The notes under the pieces were generated by a model that searched no databases, was not told the origin of the DNA, and worked only from the letters and a program-made list of their open reading frames with translations. 64,000 bases of DNA from Acinetobacter marinus. Its GTDB lineage: Bacteria > Pseudomonadota > Gammaproteobacteria > Pseudomonadales > Moraxellaceae. Where the stretch lies: contig NZ_FMYK01000002.1 of the NCBI RefSeq assembly GCF_900096915.1, positions 372,001 through 436,000 on the forward strand. The letters run 5' to 3'. How positions within the stretch are numbered: the first letter of the stretch is position 1; each line of letters starts with the position of its first letter. Of the stretch, positions 8,258-17,376 are shown in pieces. Made by a program: the position numbers and the translations under genes.

Positions 8258-8722
8258 TTAATCCTTAAAAATTTGAACTATATTTTGGGGGAATGTTCGA
8301 TTAGGTAAGAAGTTTAATTCATGACAGGATTTGAAGTCCGTAACATGGTCTTCATATTCATGAAATAAGTTACGTTCTTCTTCAGTCATAAGTAAGATGT
8401 TATCAGAACATATATCTCTAATTTTTTGATGATTAGGCAGCATTATTTCTTTAACTTTTTTGCGCCATTCATCAGTTGAGTTACCTTCTAAATCGTAAAA
8501 TGCATCATTACTTTCGTGTGGGCCATATTCAATAAAAATTTGATAGTTACGTTCCCACAAAGGTTGAAGTTGCTTGTAAATTTGCTTCCTTAGCACGCTT
8601 TTTCTATTTTTAAATTTTCGAAAAATCGAAATAAATAATGGAATAACTAGTGCAATTAAACCAATGACCCATCCACTAAGTCCGACATCTTGTATATGAT
8701 CTAAAGAGAATAGCTTATGCAT
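8258..8722 (-). CDS. Single-pass membrane protein heading the AT-rich cassette
   Basis: 154 residues. A hydrophobic segment (about 16-34, GWVIGLIALVIPLFISIF) is followed by a basic stretch (KFKNRKSVLRK), giving N-out/C-in topology by the positive-inside rule. A cytoplasmic helical domain with many acidic and aromatic residues follows. I do not recognise it. It is the first gene of the three-gene run, and its TAA directly precedes the next gene's ATG. A membrane anchor together with an unknown protein and a nucleotidyltransferase is a layout seen in defence and toxin-antitoxin modules; that link is inference only. Confidence 0.7.
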   Translation of the reverse strand: MHKLFSLDHIQDVGLSGWVIGLIALVIPLFISIFRKFKNRKSVLRKQIYKQLQPLWERNYQIFIEYGPHESNDAFYDLEGNSTDEWRKKVKEIMLPNHQKIRDICSDNILLMTEEERNLFHEYEDHVTDFKSCHELNFLPNRTFPQNIVQIFKD

Positions 8723-8810
8723 AAAAATCTCACATTAAGTGAGTTTTTTATAACATAATGTCAACTAATTAGCGACTAATTCTACCGAGTAAATTCTTAG
8801 AAACCTAAGA

Positions 8811-8840
8811 CCTTTCCCCAACAACTATGCTGGGGAAAGG
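8811..8840 (-). terminator. Strong hairpin after the Gly/His-rich lipoprotein gene
   Basis: A perfect 10-bp stem (CCTTTCCCCA with TGGGGAAAGG) around a 10-base loop lies 12 bases after the stop of the minus-strand gene. The T run on the minus strand is poor, so it may act mainly as a transcript-end stabiliser. Confidence 0.6.
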
Positions 8841-8851
8841 TTGTTTCAAAC

Positions 8852-9028
8852 TTAGCGCGGACCGCCACCTTCACCATGGTCGCCGCCACCGCCGTGATCA
8901 CCACCACGACCTCCGCCATCACTATGACCGCCACCGCCCCACCAAAATGGATCAAGTAGCATACAGCCTGAAGTTGCGAGCGTAGTGATCACCATCACCC
9001 CTGCAACGAATAATTTGATTTTGCCCAT
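8852..9028 (-). CDS. Tiny Gly/His/Asp-rich lipoprotein
   Basis: 58 residues from the ATG at 9028, chosen because AGAGGA lies seven bases upstream; the frame continues to 9061. A signal peptide ends in the lipobox LATSGC, so the protein should be lipidated. After a short LLDPFWW segment the entire mature part is repeats of Gly with His and Asp (GGGGHSDGG and GGDHGGGG patterns). Such a tail could bind metals or be an unstructured surface tether; neither is proven. I recognise no family. Confidence 0.6.
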   Translation of the reverse strand: MGKIKLFVAGVMVITTLATSGCMLLDPFWWGGGGHSDGGGRGGDHGGGGDHGEGGGPR

Positions 9029-9287
9029 GTCGATTCCTCTTAAAACAATCGTCCCCATCATGACGCCTTTAAAAATCAGTTAAAGCAGAGTTTGGGCGTG
9101 ATTATGTAAGGTAAGATTCATGCTTTGTTCATGGTTAGAGAGGCAAAGATCAATAAATCGGTGGCTGACAGCGAATTCACGGTGAAAATTTGATTTGTAA
9201 TTTATCTAATATATTGATCTATCTGTGCTTAATTTTTTTATAAAATTTTTGAAACGATTCTGTCTAGCCCAAAATGAAACCCAATGA
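9029..9287. other. Noncoding stretch upstream of the small lipoprotein
   Basis: No open frame of note lies on either strand. The part next to the lipoprotein gene should hold its promoter, but I find no convincing hexamer pair. The remainder is AT-rich spacer leading into the gatB terminators. Confidence 0.5.
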
Positions 9288-9351
9288 AAAACCCCATAAA
9301 TTGCATTCAACTTATGGGGTTTTATTCTCAAAACCTGATCGTTTTATCAGG
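9288..9351 (-). terminator. Tandem intrinsic terminators after gatB
   Basis: On the minus strand the first hairpin (CCTGAT/ATCAGG at 9334-9351) is followed by TTTT. A second, stronger 12-bp hairpin (AAAACCCCATAA with TTATGGGGTTTT at 9288-9323) is followed by five T. Together they close the gatCAB transcript. Confidence 0.85.
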
Positions 9352-9363
9352 TCATGATTATTT

Positions 9364-10839
9364 TCAACCAATCAATTTTTTCATCAACTCATTGACCTGT
9401 GCAGGATTGGCTTTGCCTTTAGAGGCTTTCATCACCTGACCGACCAAACCGTTAAAGGCTTTGTCTTTACCAGATTTATATTCCTCAACCATCTTTTCAT
9501 TGGCAGCCAACACGTCTTTGATGATCGCTTCGATCGCCCCTGTATCGGTTTCTTGTTTCAAGCCTTTTTCTGCAATGATCACATCGGCAGTCTTGCCTTC
9601 GTCCCACATATAGCCAAACACTTGCTTGGCGATCTTACCGCTGATGGTATTGTCGACGATGCGTGCGATCATGCCACCGAGTTGCTCGGCAGATACAGGT
9701 GATTCGCTCAGCTCTAAGCCTGCTTTGTTGAGCGCACCTGAGAATTCGCCCATGACCCAGTTGGCAGCGACTTTACCTTGCTTCGCACCGCCTGATGAGG
9801 CAACCACAGCTTCGTAGAAATCTGCCATTTCACGAGATAGTGTCAACACATGCGCATCGTACTCAGTCACAGCAAATTCACTGACAAAGCGTTCACGACG
9901 TGCCGCAGGCAATTCAGGCATTTCCGATTTGATCGCTTCGATTTGCGCATCTGCGATCACCACAGGCAACAAGTCTGGATCAGGGAAGTAACGGTAGTCG
10001 TTGGCTTCCTCTTTGGAGCGCATTGAGCGAGTTTCCATCTTGTTTGGATCGAATAGGCGAGTTTCTTGGTCGATGCTACCGCCGTATTCCAATATTTCCA
10101 TTTGACGTTCGATTTCCACATTGATGGCTTGTTCAATGAAGCGGAACGAGTTGATATTTTTCAGTTCACAACGTGTGCCAAACGGCTCATTTGGACGGCG
10201 AAGCGACACGTTACAGTCGGCACGGAACGAGCCTTCTGCCATGTTGCCGTCCGAGATACCAAGCCAGCGCACAAGGGTGTGAATTGCTTTAACATAGGCA
10301 ACAGCTTCTTCGACCGAACGCATATCAGGCTCAGAAACGATTTCAAGTAACGGCGTGCCTGCACGATTGAGGTCAATGCCTGACATGCCGTCAATCGCAT
10401 CGTGAATCGATTTGCCTGCATCTTCTTCCAAATGTGCACGAGTGACGCCAATGCGCTTCACTGTGCCATCTTCAAGCTGAATGTCGATGTGACCTTTGCC
10501 AACGATCGGATTGTCCATTTGGCTGATTTGATAGCCTTTCGGTGAATCAGGGTAGAAATAGTTTTTACGGGCAAACACAGAGGCTTGGTCGATATAGGCA
10601 TCAATCCCTAAACCAAAACGAATGGCGAGATTGACCACTTCTTTATTCAGTACAGGAAGCACACCCGGCATGGCTAAATCAACAAGGCTGGCTTGGGTGT
10701 TTGGGTCTTGACCAAACTCGGTGGATGAGCCAGAGAAAATTTTTGAATTGGTCGCCAGTTGCGTGTGAATCTCAATCCCGATCACCACTTCCCAGCCGTC
10801 AATGAGATTTGATTTAGGCTTGTTCTGAACTTGAGCCAT
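9364..10839 (-). CDS. gatB: Asp/Glu-tRNA amidotransferase subunit B
   Basis: 491 residues, usual length. GatB binds misacylated Glu-tRNA(Gln) or Asp-tRNA(Asn), phosphorylates the side chain and receives ammonia from GatA. The N-terminal cradle domain has the VIGIEIHTQL start and the GVLPVLN and GTPLLEIVSEPDM blocks. A helical domain and a C-terminal YqeY tail domain (from about 345, ending NPAQVNELMKKLIG) follow. Its ATG shares one base with the TAA of gatA (TAATG), so translation is coupled. Presence of gatCAB implies that glutaminyl- or asparaginyl-tRNA is made partly by transamidation. Confidence 0.97.
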   Translation of the reverse strand: MAQVQNKPKSNLIDGWEVVIGIEIHTQLATNSKIFSGSSTEFGQDPNTQASLVDLAMPGVLPVLNKEVVNLAIRFGLGIDAYIDQASVFARKNYFYPDSPKGYQISQMDNPIVGKGHIDIQLEDGTVKRIGVTRAHLEEDAGKSIHDAIDGMSGIDLNRAGTPLLEIVSEPDMRSVEEAVAYVKAIHTLVRWLGISDGNMAEGSFRADCNVSLRRPNEPFGTRCELKNINSFRFIEQAINVEIERQMEILEYGGSIDQETRLFDPNKMETRSMRSKEEANDYRYFPDPDLLPVVIADAQIEAIKSEMPELPAARRERFVSEFAVTEYDAHVLTLSREMADFYEAVVASSGGAKQGKVAANWVMGEFSGALNKAGLELSESPVSAEQLGGMIARIVDNTISGKIAKQVFGYMWDEGKTADVIIAEKGLKQETDTGAIEAIIKDVLAANEKMVEEYKSGKDKAFNGLVGQVMKASKGKANPAQVNELMKKLIG

Positions 10840-12317
10840 TATGCATTCTCCTCAGCAATCGCCGCACGTTGGGTGTGGAAGTCGGTGTGTTGTTGATATT
10901 GATGGACGATGGAAAGGAGCTGCGACTCTGACCAATAGTTCCCAATCAATTGCAAACCGACTGGAAGTTGATTTTGATCAAAACCAACTGGTGCATTGAT
11001 CGCAGGAAGACCTGCCAAATTCACCGCAATGGTATAAATATCACCGAGATACATTTCAACAGGAGTCAAATCCGCACCGATTTTATAGGCGGTGGTTGGC
11101 GCAGATGGTGCTGCGATCACATCGACATTTTCAAAGGCTTTTAAGAAATCTTGTTGAATTAAGCGACGGACTTTTTGCGCTTTGACATAGTAAGCATCGT
11201 AGTAGCCTGCTGATAGGGCATAAGTACCAATCAAAATACGGCGTTGTACTTCTGCACCAAAGCCTTCCGAACGAGAGCGTTTATATAGATCGAGAATGTC
11301 TTTCGGTTCGTCACAGCGATAGCCGTAGCGCACACCGTCATAGCGTGACAAGTTTGAAGACGCTTCAGCAGGAGCAATCAAATAATAAGTCGGCACGTAG
11401 GCTTCGGTCATGTTGAGGTCGATCTCAGCCAAGATGGCGCCAAGTTCTTCTAGCTTTTTCAAGGACTCTTCAACACGCGCTTTGACATCACTCGCCAAGC
11501 CATCGACATTGAAATATTGCTTTGGAATACCAATGCGTAAACCTTTTAAAGCGGTGCTATTCAGGTTTGCCACATAGTCATCAACCGATTTTTCCATTGA
11601 TGTAGAGTCTTTGGCATCGTGTCCAGCCATCACATTCATCAAATAGGCGCAGTCTTCGGCTGAACGTGCCATTGGCCCGCCTTGATCAAGCGATGAGGCA
11701 TAAGCGATCATACCAAAACGAGAAACACGACCATAGGTTGGTTTGAGACCTGTCAGTCCGCAAAATGATGCAGGCTGACGAATTGAACCGCCTGTATCTG
11801 TACCCGTAGCAAACGGTGCCAGATCGGCCGCAATCACCGCAGCCGAACCACCTGATGAGCCACCCGGCACATGATCAAGCGCCCACGGGTTTTTGGTTGC
11901 ACCAAAGTATGACGACTCACTGGTCGAGCCCATGGCGAACTCATCCATATTGACTTTACCTAGCGTGACTAAGCCAGCATCTTTGCCTTTGGCAACTACG
12001 GTGGCGTCATAGGGCGAGATGAAGTTATCCAGTATTTTAGAGCCCGCAGTGGTTTTGATGCCTTGGGTGCAGAAAATGTCTTTATGCGCAATCGGGATAC
12101 CAGTTAGCGCAGTGGCATTGCCAGTTTGACGCAGCGTATCGGCGGCATCGGCTTGGGCAAGTGCTTGTTCAGCAGTCACGGTGACATAGGCTTTGACTTG
12201 GCTGTCAATTTTGGCAATACGGTCAAGATAATGTTGGGTTAGCTCACGAGAGGAAAACTTGGCTTGGGCAAGTCCTTCGGAGAGCGCTCGGATAGAGAAA
12301 CGATGTAAATCGGTCAT
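10839..12317 (-). CDS. gatA: Asp/Glu-tRNA amidotransferase subunit A
   Basis: 492 residues, an amidase-signature enzyme that releases ammonia from glutamine for GatB. The Ser-cisSer-Lys triad lies in the expected motifs: lysine in the IPIAHKDIFC segment near residue 79, and the serines in the PGGSSGGSAA loop and the TGTDTGGSIRQPASFCG segment. It lies between gatC (81-base gap) and gatB (one-base overlap) in gene order C-A-B. Nothing unusual in length or motifs. Confidence 0.97.
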   Translation of the reverse strand: MTDLHRFSIRALSEGLAQAKFSSRELTQHYLDRIAKIDSQVKAYVTVTAEQALAQADAADTLRQTGNATALTGIPIAHKDIFCTQGIKTTAGSKILDNFISPYDATVVAKGKDAGLVTLGKVNMDEFAMGSTSESSYFGATKNPWALDHVPGGSSGGSAAVIAADLAPFATGTDTGGSIRQPASFCGLTGLKPTYGRVSRFGMIAYASSLDQGGPMARSAEDCAYLMNVMAGHDAKDSTSMEKSVDDYVANLNSTALKGLRIGIPKQYFNVDGLASDVKARVEESLKKLEELGAILAEIDLNMTEAYVPTYYLIAPAEASSNLSRYDGVRYGYRCDEPKDILDLYKRSRSEGFGAEVQRRILIGTYALSAGYYDAYYVKAQKVRRLIQQDFLKAFENVDVIAAPSAPTTAYKIGADLTPVEMYLGDIYTIAVNLAGLPAINAPVGFDQNQLPVGLQLIGNYWSESQLLSIVHQYQQHTDFHTQRAAIAEENA

Positions 12318-12397
12318 AACAAATTAATCTGTGCAGTTATTCTTGGAAAATGGCGCATGCCACATCTGGCAGTCGTGAAAGATTGAATGTTGAAAAA

Positions 12398-12712
12398 TTA
12401 TTCAATCACTCGAGGCACCACATACAACCCATCTTGTGTTTCAGGTGCGACAGCCTGATATTGCGCACGCTGGTTGCTTTCGCTGACGATATCGTCACGC
12501 AGTGGTTGTGGATGATCAAATGGGCTTTTCAGTGGCTCGATACCGTCGGTATCAATGCCTTTCATAGTGTCCATCATTTCCAGAATTTTATTTAAACTTT
12601 GTGCATAATCAACACATTGCGAGTCGTCTAGCGAAAGGCGTGCAAGGTTTGCAATCGCAGAAACTGTTTCGGCATTGAGATCATGATCATGTTTTGCATT
12701 GTCAGCAGACAT
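12398..12712 (-). CDS. gatC: Asp/Glu-tRNA amidotransferase subunit C
   Basis: 104 residues. GatC wraps between GatA and GatB and stabilises the complex. The family pattern is visible: ANLARLSLDD near the start, the DGIEPLKSPFD segment in the middle and DGLYVVPRVIE at the end. It opens the gatCAB operon and is divergent from mreB, with about 130 bases between the two starts. Confidence 0.93.
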   Translation of the reverse strand: MSADNAKHDHDLNAETVSAIANLARLSLDDSQCVDYAQSLNKILEMMDTMKGIDTDGIEPLKSPFDHPQPLRDDIVSESNQRAQYQAVAPETQDGLYVVPRVIE

Positions 12713-12843
12713 GTGTTCACCTTATCCGTTATCAAAAAAAATCAAATTATCGTGCGTTATAATAAGCGATTGACTTGTTCAAAGCATCACATTTCGTTAA
12801 AGTTGCCATCTTGAATCTTCACCTGATTACACAGAGAACACTC

Positions 12844-13887
12844 GTGATTTTTATGAAACGCATTTTTGGCTGGTTCTCACCGAATTTAGCCATTGATCTT
12901 GGGACTGCCAATACACTGATCTATGCACCTGAACGTGGCATTATTTTAAATGAACCAACCGTTGTGGCGATCCGTCAAAGTGGCTCACAAAAGATCGTGG
13001 CGGCTGTGGGTGAAGATGCCAAACAAATGCTTGGTCGTACTCCTGCCAATATTTCGGCGATTCGTCCGATGAAAGACGGGGTGATTGCCGACATCGAAGT
13101 TACCGAAACCATGTTGCATCAGTTTATTACCAAGGTCAATGAACGTGGCTTGTTGCCAAACCACCCGAAAGTGGTGGTCTGTGTGCCGTGTAAATCAACT
13201 TTGGTTGAACGTCGTGTGATCCGTGAAGCAGTCTATAACGCAGGTGCGCAAGAAGTGCGTTTGATCGAAGAGCCAATGGCTGCGGCGATCGGTGCGGGTA
13301 TGCCTGTTGAGCAAGCCTGTGGTTCGATGGTGGTGGATATCGGTGGTGGTACCACTGAAATCGCCATTATTTCACTGCAAGGCTGCGTCTATGCGGATTC
13401 ACTGCGTGTCGGTGGTGATATGTTTGATGAACACATTATCAACTATGCCCGTAAGGCGCATGGCTGTGTGATCGGTGAAACCACGGCGGAGCGCATCAAA
13501 AAAGAAGTCGGTATGGCATATAACGATGGCAAAGCTGAAGAAATTGAGATTCGTGGACGTAACTTGGCAGAAGGTGTGCCACGTTCATTTGTGATGAATT
13601 CTGATGAAGTGTTATCAGCGATTTCTGATCCACTGCAAAGCATCGTCAGTGCGGTGAAAACTGCGCTTGAGCAAACCCCGCCAGAGCTATCTTCGGACAT
13701 TGCAGAGCGTGGTATCGTGTTGACGGGTGGCGGTGCATTACTGCGTAATTTGGATAAATTGCTTGCGCAAGAAACAGGTTTGCCTGTTGTCGTGGCTGAA
13801 GATCCACTGACCTGTGTTGCTCGTGGTGGCGGTAAGGTGTTGGATTACTTTGATAATCCAAACCATGAAATGCTATTTATTGAATGA
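12844..13887 (+). CDS. mreB: Rod shape-determining actin homologue MreB
   Basis: 347 residues from the GTG at 12844, which has AGAGA six bases upstream and gives the same length as E. coli MreB. An ATG nine bases later (12853) lacks a ribosome site but cannot be excluded; the frame itself opens at 12775. MreB forms membrane-bound filaments that direct lateral wall synthesis. Actin-fold nucleotide motifs are intact: IDLGTANT near the start, DIGGGTTE near residue 170, and the adenosine loop TGGGALL near residue 300. First gene of mreBCD, followed by maf and rng. Confidence 0.96.
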   Translation: MIFMKRIFGWFSPNLAIDLGTANTLIYAPERGIILNEPTVVAIRQSGSQKIVAAVGEDAKQMLGRTPANISAIRPMKDGVIADIEVTETMLHQFITKVNERGLLPNHPKVVVCVPCKSTLVERRVIREAVYNAGAQEVRLIEEPMAAAIGAGMPVEQACGSMVVDIGGGTTEIAIISLQGCVYADSLRVGGDMFDEHIINYARKAHGCVIGETTAERIKKEVGMAYNDGKAEEIEIRGRNLAEGVPRSFVMNSDEVLSAISDPLQSIVSAVKTALEQTPPELSSDIAERGIVLTGGGALLRNLDKLLAQETGLPVVVAEDPLTCVARGGGKVLDYFDNPNHEMLFIE

Positions 13888-13989
13888 TTGATTAGTAAAA
13901 TCAACTATCAATAGAATCAGTCATTCATCGAATGATTCATTGAGCCAATCATTCATTGTTTTTCTTCACATAAGGATAAGGACTAGACG

Positions 13990-14844
13990 GTGCAAACGAT
14001 TATTACCAGACAGCCACCGTCTGTTCGTTCTTTTGTGCTTGCGGTGATGTTGTGCTTTGTCACCATGTTTATCAATTGGCGCTTTCCACAGGTGATTCAA
14101 CCTGTTCGAGATGTGCTCAAAGCGGCCTACTTTCCGATCTATGCTGTAGCCAATTATCCTGTGCTTTCAGGCGATTGGATGAAGTTGCAACTCAAATCTG
14201 AACAAAGTCTACGCCGTGAAAATATTGCACTACGAGCCGAGCTGTCCCAAGCCAAAGTTCGATTGCAAAAACTCTCTGAATTGTCCGCTGAAAATACCCG
14301 CTTACGTGGTCTGGTCGATACGCCATTGATTATCGATGGGCGCATGTTGATCACAGAAATCATTGGCGTGGATCCCAACCCGTTAAATCACATCATCATC
14401 ATCAATAAAGGTAGCAGTGACCAACTGCAAGAAGGGCAAACTGTACTTGATGATCAAGGCATCATGGGCCAGATCATCGCCGTCTATCCGCACAGTTCAC
14501 GGGTGATGTTGCTCTCTGATAAAGAAAGTGCGCTCTCGGTGCGGATTGATCGGACAGGTATGCGCTCGATCATCTCGGGCAAAGGTGACTATGGCGAGCT
14601 AGAGATGCAATATGTGCCGACCAGTGCTGATGTCAAAGTCGGTGATTTGGTGTATAGCTCAGGGCTTGGTGAACGTTATCCTGCGGGCTATCTGGTGGGT
14701 ACCGTGAAAAAAGTACAACGTCAGCATTCGGGAGAATTTGCGCAGATTTTGGTGAAACCTGCGGCACAGCTTTCCAGCGGACATAATGTGGTGGTGCTAT
14801 TTTCTCAAGCACTGACGCAGGAGCAGCCCAATGCAGCTCGCTAA
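13990..14844 (+). CDS. mreC: Rod shape-determining protein MreC
   Basis: 284 residues, starting with GTG at 13990 behind two AAGGA-like sites. One N-terminal membrane helix (about 14-32), a coiled coil (about 65-100, ENIALRAELSQAKVRLQKL) and a two-lobed beta-barrel periplasmic domain follow, as is usual for MreC. MreC bridges cytoplasmic MreB and periplasmic PBP2/RodA. The 102-base gap from mreB contains small ATTCAT-type repeats. The 3' end overlaps mreD by 14 bases. Confidence 0.94.
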   Translation: MQTIITRQPPSVRSFVLAVMLCFVTMFINWRFPQVIQPVRDVLKAAYFPIYAVANYPVLSGDWMKLQLKSEQSLRRENIALRAELSQAKVRLQKLSELSAENTRLRGLVDTPLIIDGRMLITEIIGVDPNPLNHIIIINKGSSDQLQEGQTVLDDQGIMGQIIAVYPHSSRVMLLSDKESALSVRIDRTGMRSIISGKGDYGELEMQYVPTSADVKVGDLVYSSGLGERYPAGYLVGTVKKVQRQHSGEFAQILVKPAAQLSSGHNVVVLFSQALTQEQPNAAR

Positions 14845-15325
14845 AAAAGAAAATTTCCAAAGTCGTGATCCTTTAGTCGCCATTATCATTTCGGTGGTGA
14901 TTGCTTCGGTATTTACGGTCTATCCTGTGTCTTATTTTCTCAGTGGTTGGCGCCCGAGTGTCATGCTGTTGGTGATGTTATTTTGGGTGATGTGCCAACC
15001 AGCGTGGTGTGGGGTGTGGTTTGCATTTATTGTCGGCATTTTTACTGATTTGTTGATGGAAAATCCGCTGGGTGTTAATGCGCTGAGTTTCGTCATGATC
15101 GCTTTTTTTGCCCGTTATTTCACTCGAGATAAACGCATCATGACGCAAGCCAATCTATGGGTGATTGCCGTGATTGCCATCGTCTTTCATTTGCTGATGT
15201 TGTGGTTATTATTGGTGATGGCGGGTAATGAAATCGGCTTGATACGGCATTGGCAGGCGCTACTCAGCAGTGCAATCCTCTGGCCTGTGGTGTATTGGGG
15301 ATTGAAAAAATGGCGAGCCGTATAA
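14831..15325 (+). CDS. mreD: Rod shape-determining membrane protein MreD
   Basis: 164 residues with about five membrane helices and the conserved central GIFTDLLMENPLG motif that marks MreD. The start at 14831 is inside the end of mreC, with AGGAG at a good distance upstream. It completes the elongasome trio in the inner membrane. Its end overlaps maf by 16 bases. Confidence 0.92.
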   Translation: MQLAKKENFQSRDPLVAIIISVVIASVFTVYPVSYFLSGWRPSVMLLVMLFWVMCQPAWCGVWFAFIVGIFTDLLMENPLGVNALSFVMIAFFARYFTRDKRIMTQANLWVIAVIAIVFHLLMLWLLLVMAGNEIGLIRHWQALLSSAILWPVVYWGLKKWRAV

Positions 15326-15873
15326 TCCTTGCTTCGGCATCACCTCGACGCAAAGAATTATTAGAACAAGTGGGTGTTACATTTGATGTTGCACCTGCTG
15401 ATGTCGATGAGACGCAATTTGCTGGCGAGCATATTGAACACTATGTCAAACGTGTGGCAATAGCCAAAGCCCAAGCGATTTTAAGCCAATTCCCCGATGC
15501 GACGGTGATTGCAGCCGATACGACGGTGGGTGTAGATCAGCAGATATTCACCAAGCCGATGGATGAACATGATGCGCTACGCATGTGGCGACAGCTTTCT
15601 GGTCGTGATCATGTGGTGAAAACCACAGTGGTTATTGCCAAAGAAAACAAAATTTGGCATGACACCGTCAGCACCTTAGTTTATTTTAAAGTATTAGATG
15701 ATGCTGAAATGCGCCAATACTGGCAAACGGGCGAACCTTGTGATAAAGCGGCAGGCTATGCCATCCAAGGACGAGCCGCGGCTTGGGTGACTCGGATTGA
15801 GGGAAGCTATAGTAATGTGGTGGGATTGCCACTTTTCGAGACTTTGCAGTTGCTTGAGCACTCCTTGGCGTAA
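15310..15873 (+). CDS. maf: Maf-family nucleotide pyrophosphatase
   Basis: 187 residues from the ATG at 15310; the frame is open earlier but only within mreD. The family signature ASASPRRKELL is at the very N-terminus, and the AADTTV strand carries the catalytic aspartate. Maf enzymes of the YhdE type hydrolyse dTTP, UTP and related modified nucleotides in the cytoplasm; the PRR sequence after ASAS suits that branch. Its position between mreD and rng is the classical arrangement. Confidence 0.92.
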   Translation: MASRIILASASPRRKELLEQVGVTFDVAPADVDETQFAGEHIEHYVKRVAIAKAQAILSQFPDATVIAADTTVGVDQQIFTKPMDEHDALRMWRQLSGRDHVVKTTVVIAKENKIWHDTVSTLVYFKVLDDAEMRQYWQTGEPCDKAAGYAIQGRAAAWVTRIEGSYSNVVGLPLFETLQLLEHSLA

Positions 15874-15921
15874 GCGCAACAACAGATTGAACAGATTTTA
15901 TTTTTAAGTTTTAGGTTGGGT

Positions 15922-17376
15922 ATGGCGGAAGAGTTACTGATTAATATTACCCCGATGGAATGCCGTGTGGCGCTCATCGAAAATGGCACAGTGAATGAAT
16001 TGTTCGTAGAGCGAACGGTCAAGCGTGGTCTAGTTGGCAACATTTACAATGGTAAAATTGTGCGTGTATTGCCAGGGATGCAAGCAGCATTTGTTGAAAT
16101 TGGGCAGTCTCGGACTGCTTTTTTGCACTTAAATGATATGGTTTGGCCTCGCACCCAAGCTGCACCAAATATCTTTGAAATGCTACATCCGGGGCAAGTG
16201 GTGTTGGTACAAGTGATGAAAGATATGCTCGGCAGTAAAGGTGCACGCCTCACCACCGACTTATCGATTCCTTCACGTTATCTGGTGTTTATGCCCTTTG
16301 GTAATCACACGGGTGTTTCGCAAAAGATTGAAATTGAAGAAGAACGTGAGCGTTTACGTGACATGATTGATCGCTTGCAAGCCGAACATCAGCTCCCTGG
16401 GAGTGTGATCGTGCGTACTGCAGCAGAAGGCGTGACCGAACAAGCGCTCAGCCAAGACATGGCGTATTTGGCAAAGCTGTGGAAATTTATTCAAAAGAAA
16501 CAAAAAGAAGTTGATGCCACGGCGCTGATTTTTGAGGAATTGCCACTGCCTGAGCGGGTGATCCGTGACCTTGCCAATACTGAAACCCATAAAATCTATG
16601 TCGATTCACGTGAGATCCACACGAAGCTACAAGATTTTATTGAAAAATTTGTGCCCACCATGCAAGGGCGGCTCAACCATTATCCCGGTGAAAAACCGCT
16701 TTTTGAACTCTATAACGTCGAAGACGATCTGCAAAAAGCCTTAAAAACCCGTGTTGATTTGAAGTCAGGTGGTTATCTGATGATTGATCAGACCGAAGCC
16801 ATGACCACGATTGACGTCAATACAGGTTCTTATGTTGGCGGGCGTACCCTTGAGGACACGGTCTTTAAAACCAACCTCGAAGCCACACAAGTCATCGTAC
16901 GTCAGTTGCGCTTGCGTAATCTCGGCGGGATCATCATCATTGATTTTATCGACATGCAGGAACAAGCACATCGTGATGAAGTGATGCGTCTGCTTGAAAA
17001 AATGCTCGAAAGAGATCATGCCAAGACGAAAATTACCCAAGTCTCTGAACTGGGATTGGTCGAAATGACCCGCAAACGCACACGAGAATCATTAGAGCAC
17101 TTGCTTTGTGAGTCGTGTCCGACCTGTCAGGGGCGAGGTTACGTCAAAACCGCAGAGACAGTGTGTTACGAAATCTTTCGAGAGATCATGCGATTTGCAA
17201 GAGCTTACCAGTCGCAACATGCCTATACCATTGTGGCGCATCCGCTGGTGATTGATCGCTTGCTCACGACAGAAGCCTCTGCTGTAGCGGATTTGGAGCA
17301 CTTTATCGATCGTGTGATCAAATTCCAAGTCGAAAATTTATACACCCAAGAGCAGTACGATATTATCTTGAGTTAG
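15922..17376 (+). CDS. rng: Ribonuclease G
   Basis: 484 residues from the ATG at 15922 (MAEELLINITP, aligning with the E. coli start); a TTG two codons earlier is in frame. RNase G is an endoribonuclease that matures the 5' end of 16S rRNA and decays some mRNAs. It has an N-terminal S1 domain (about 38-125), the catalytic DNase I-like region with TIDVNTGSYVGGR and IIIDFIDM (catalytic aspartates), and the CPTCQGRG zinc-link motif near residue 398. The much longer C-terminal scaffold of RNase E is absent, which decides for RNase G. Confidence 0.95.
   Translation: MAEELLINITPMECRVALIENGTVNELFVERTVKRGLVGNIYNGKIVRVLPGMQAAFVEIGQSRTAFLHLNDMVWPRTQAAPNIFEMLHPGQVVLVQVMKDMLGSKGARLTTDLSIPSRYLVFMPFGNHTGVSQKIEIEEERERLRDMIDRLQAEHQLPGSVIVRTAAEGVTEQALSQDMAYLAKLWKFIQKKQKEVDATALIFEELPLPERVIRDLANTETHKIYVDSREIHTKLQDFIEKFVPTMQGRLNHYPGEKPLFELYNVEDDLQKALKTRVDLKSGGYLMIDQTEAMTTIDVNTGSYVGGRTLEDTVFKTNLEATQVIVRQLRLRNLGGIIIIDFIDMQEQAHRDEVMRLLEKMLERDHAKTKITQVSELGLVEMTRKRTRESLEHLLCESCPTCQGRGYVKTAETVCYEIFREIMRFARAYQSQHAYTIVAHPLVIDRLLTTEASAVADLEHFIDRVIKFQVENLYTQEQYDIILS

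Noticed and set aside
13888..13989. ATTCAT-type short repeats between mreB and mreC
   Set aside because: Short and irregular; could form small hairpins but nothing that supports a named element.
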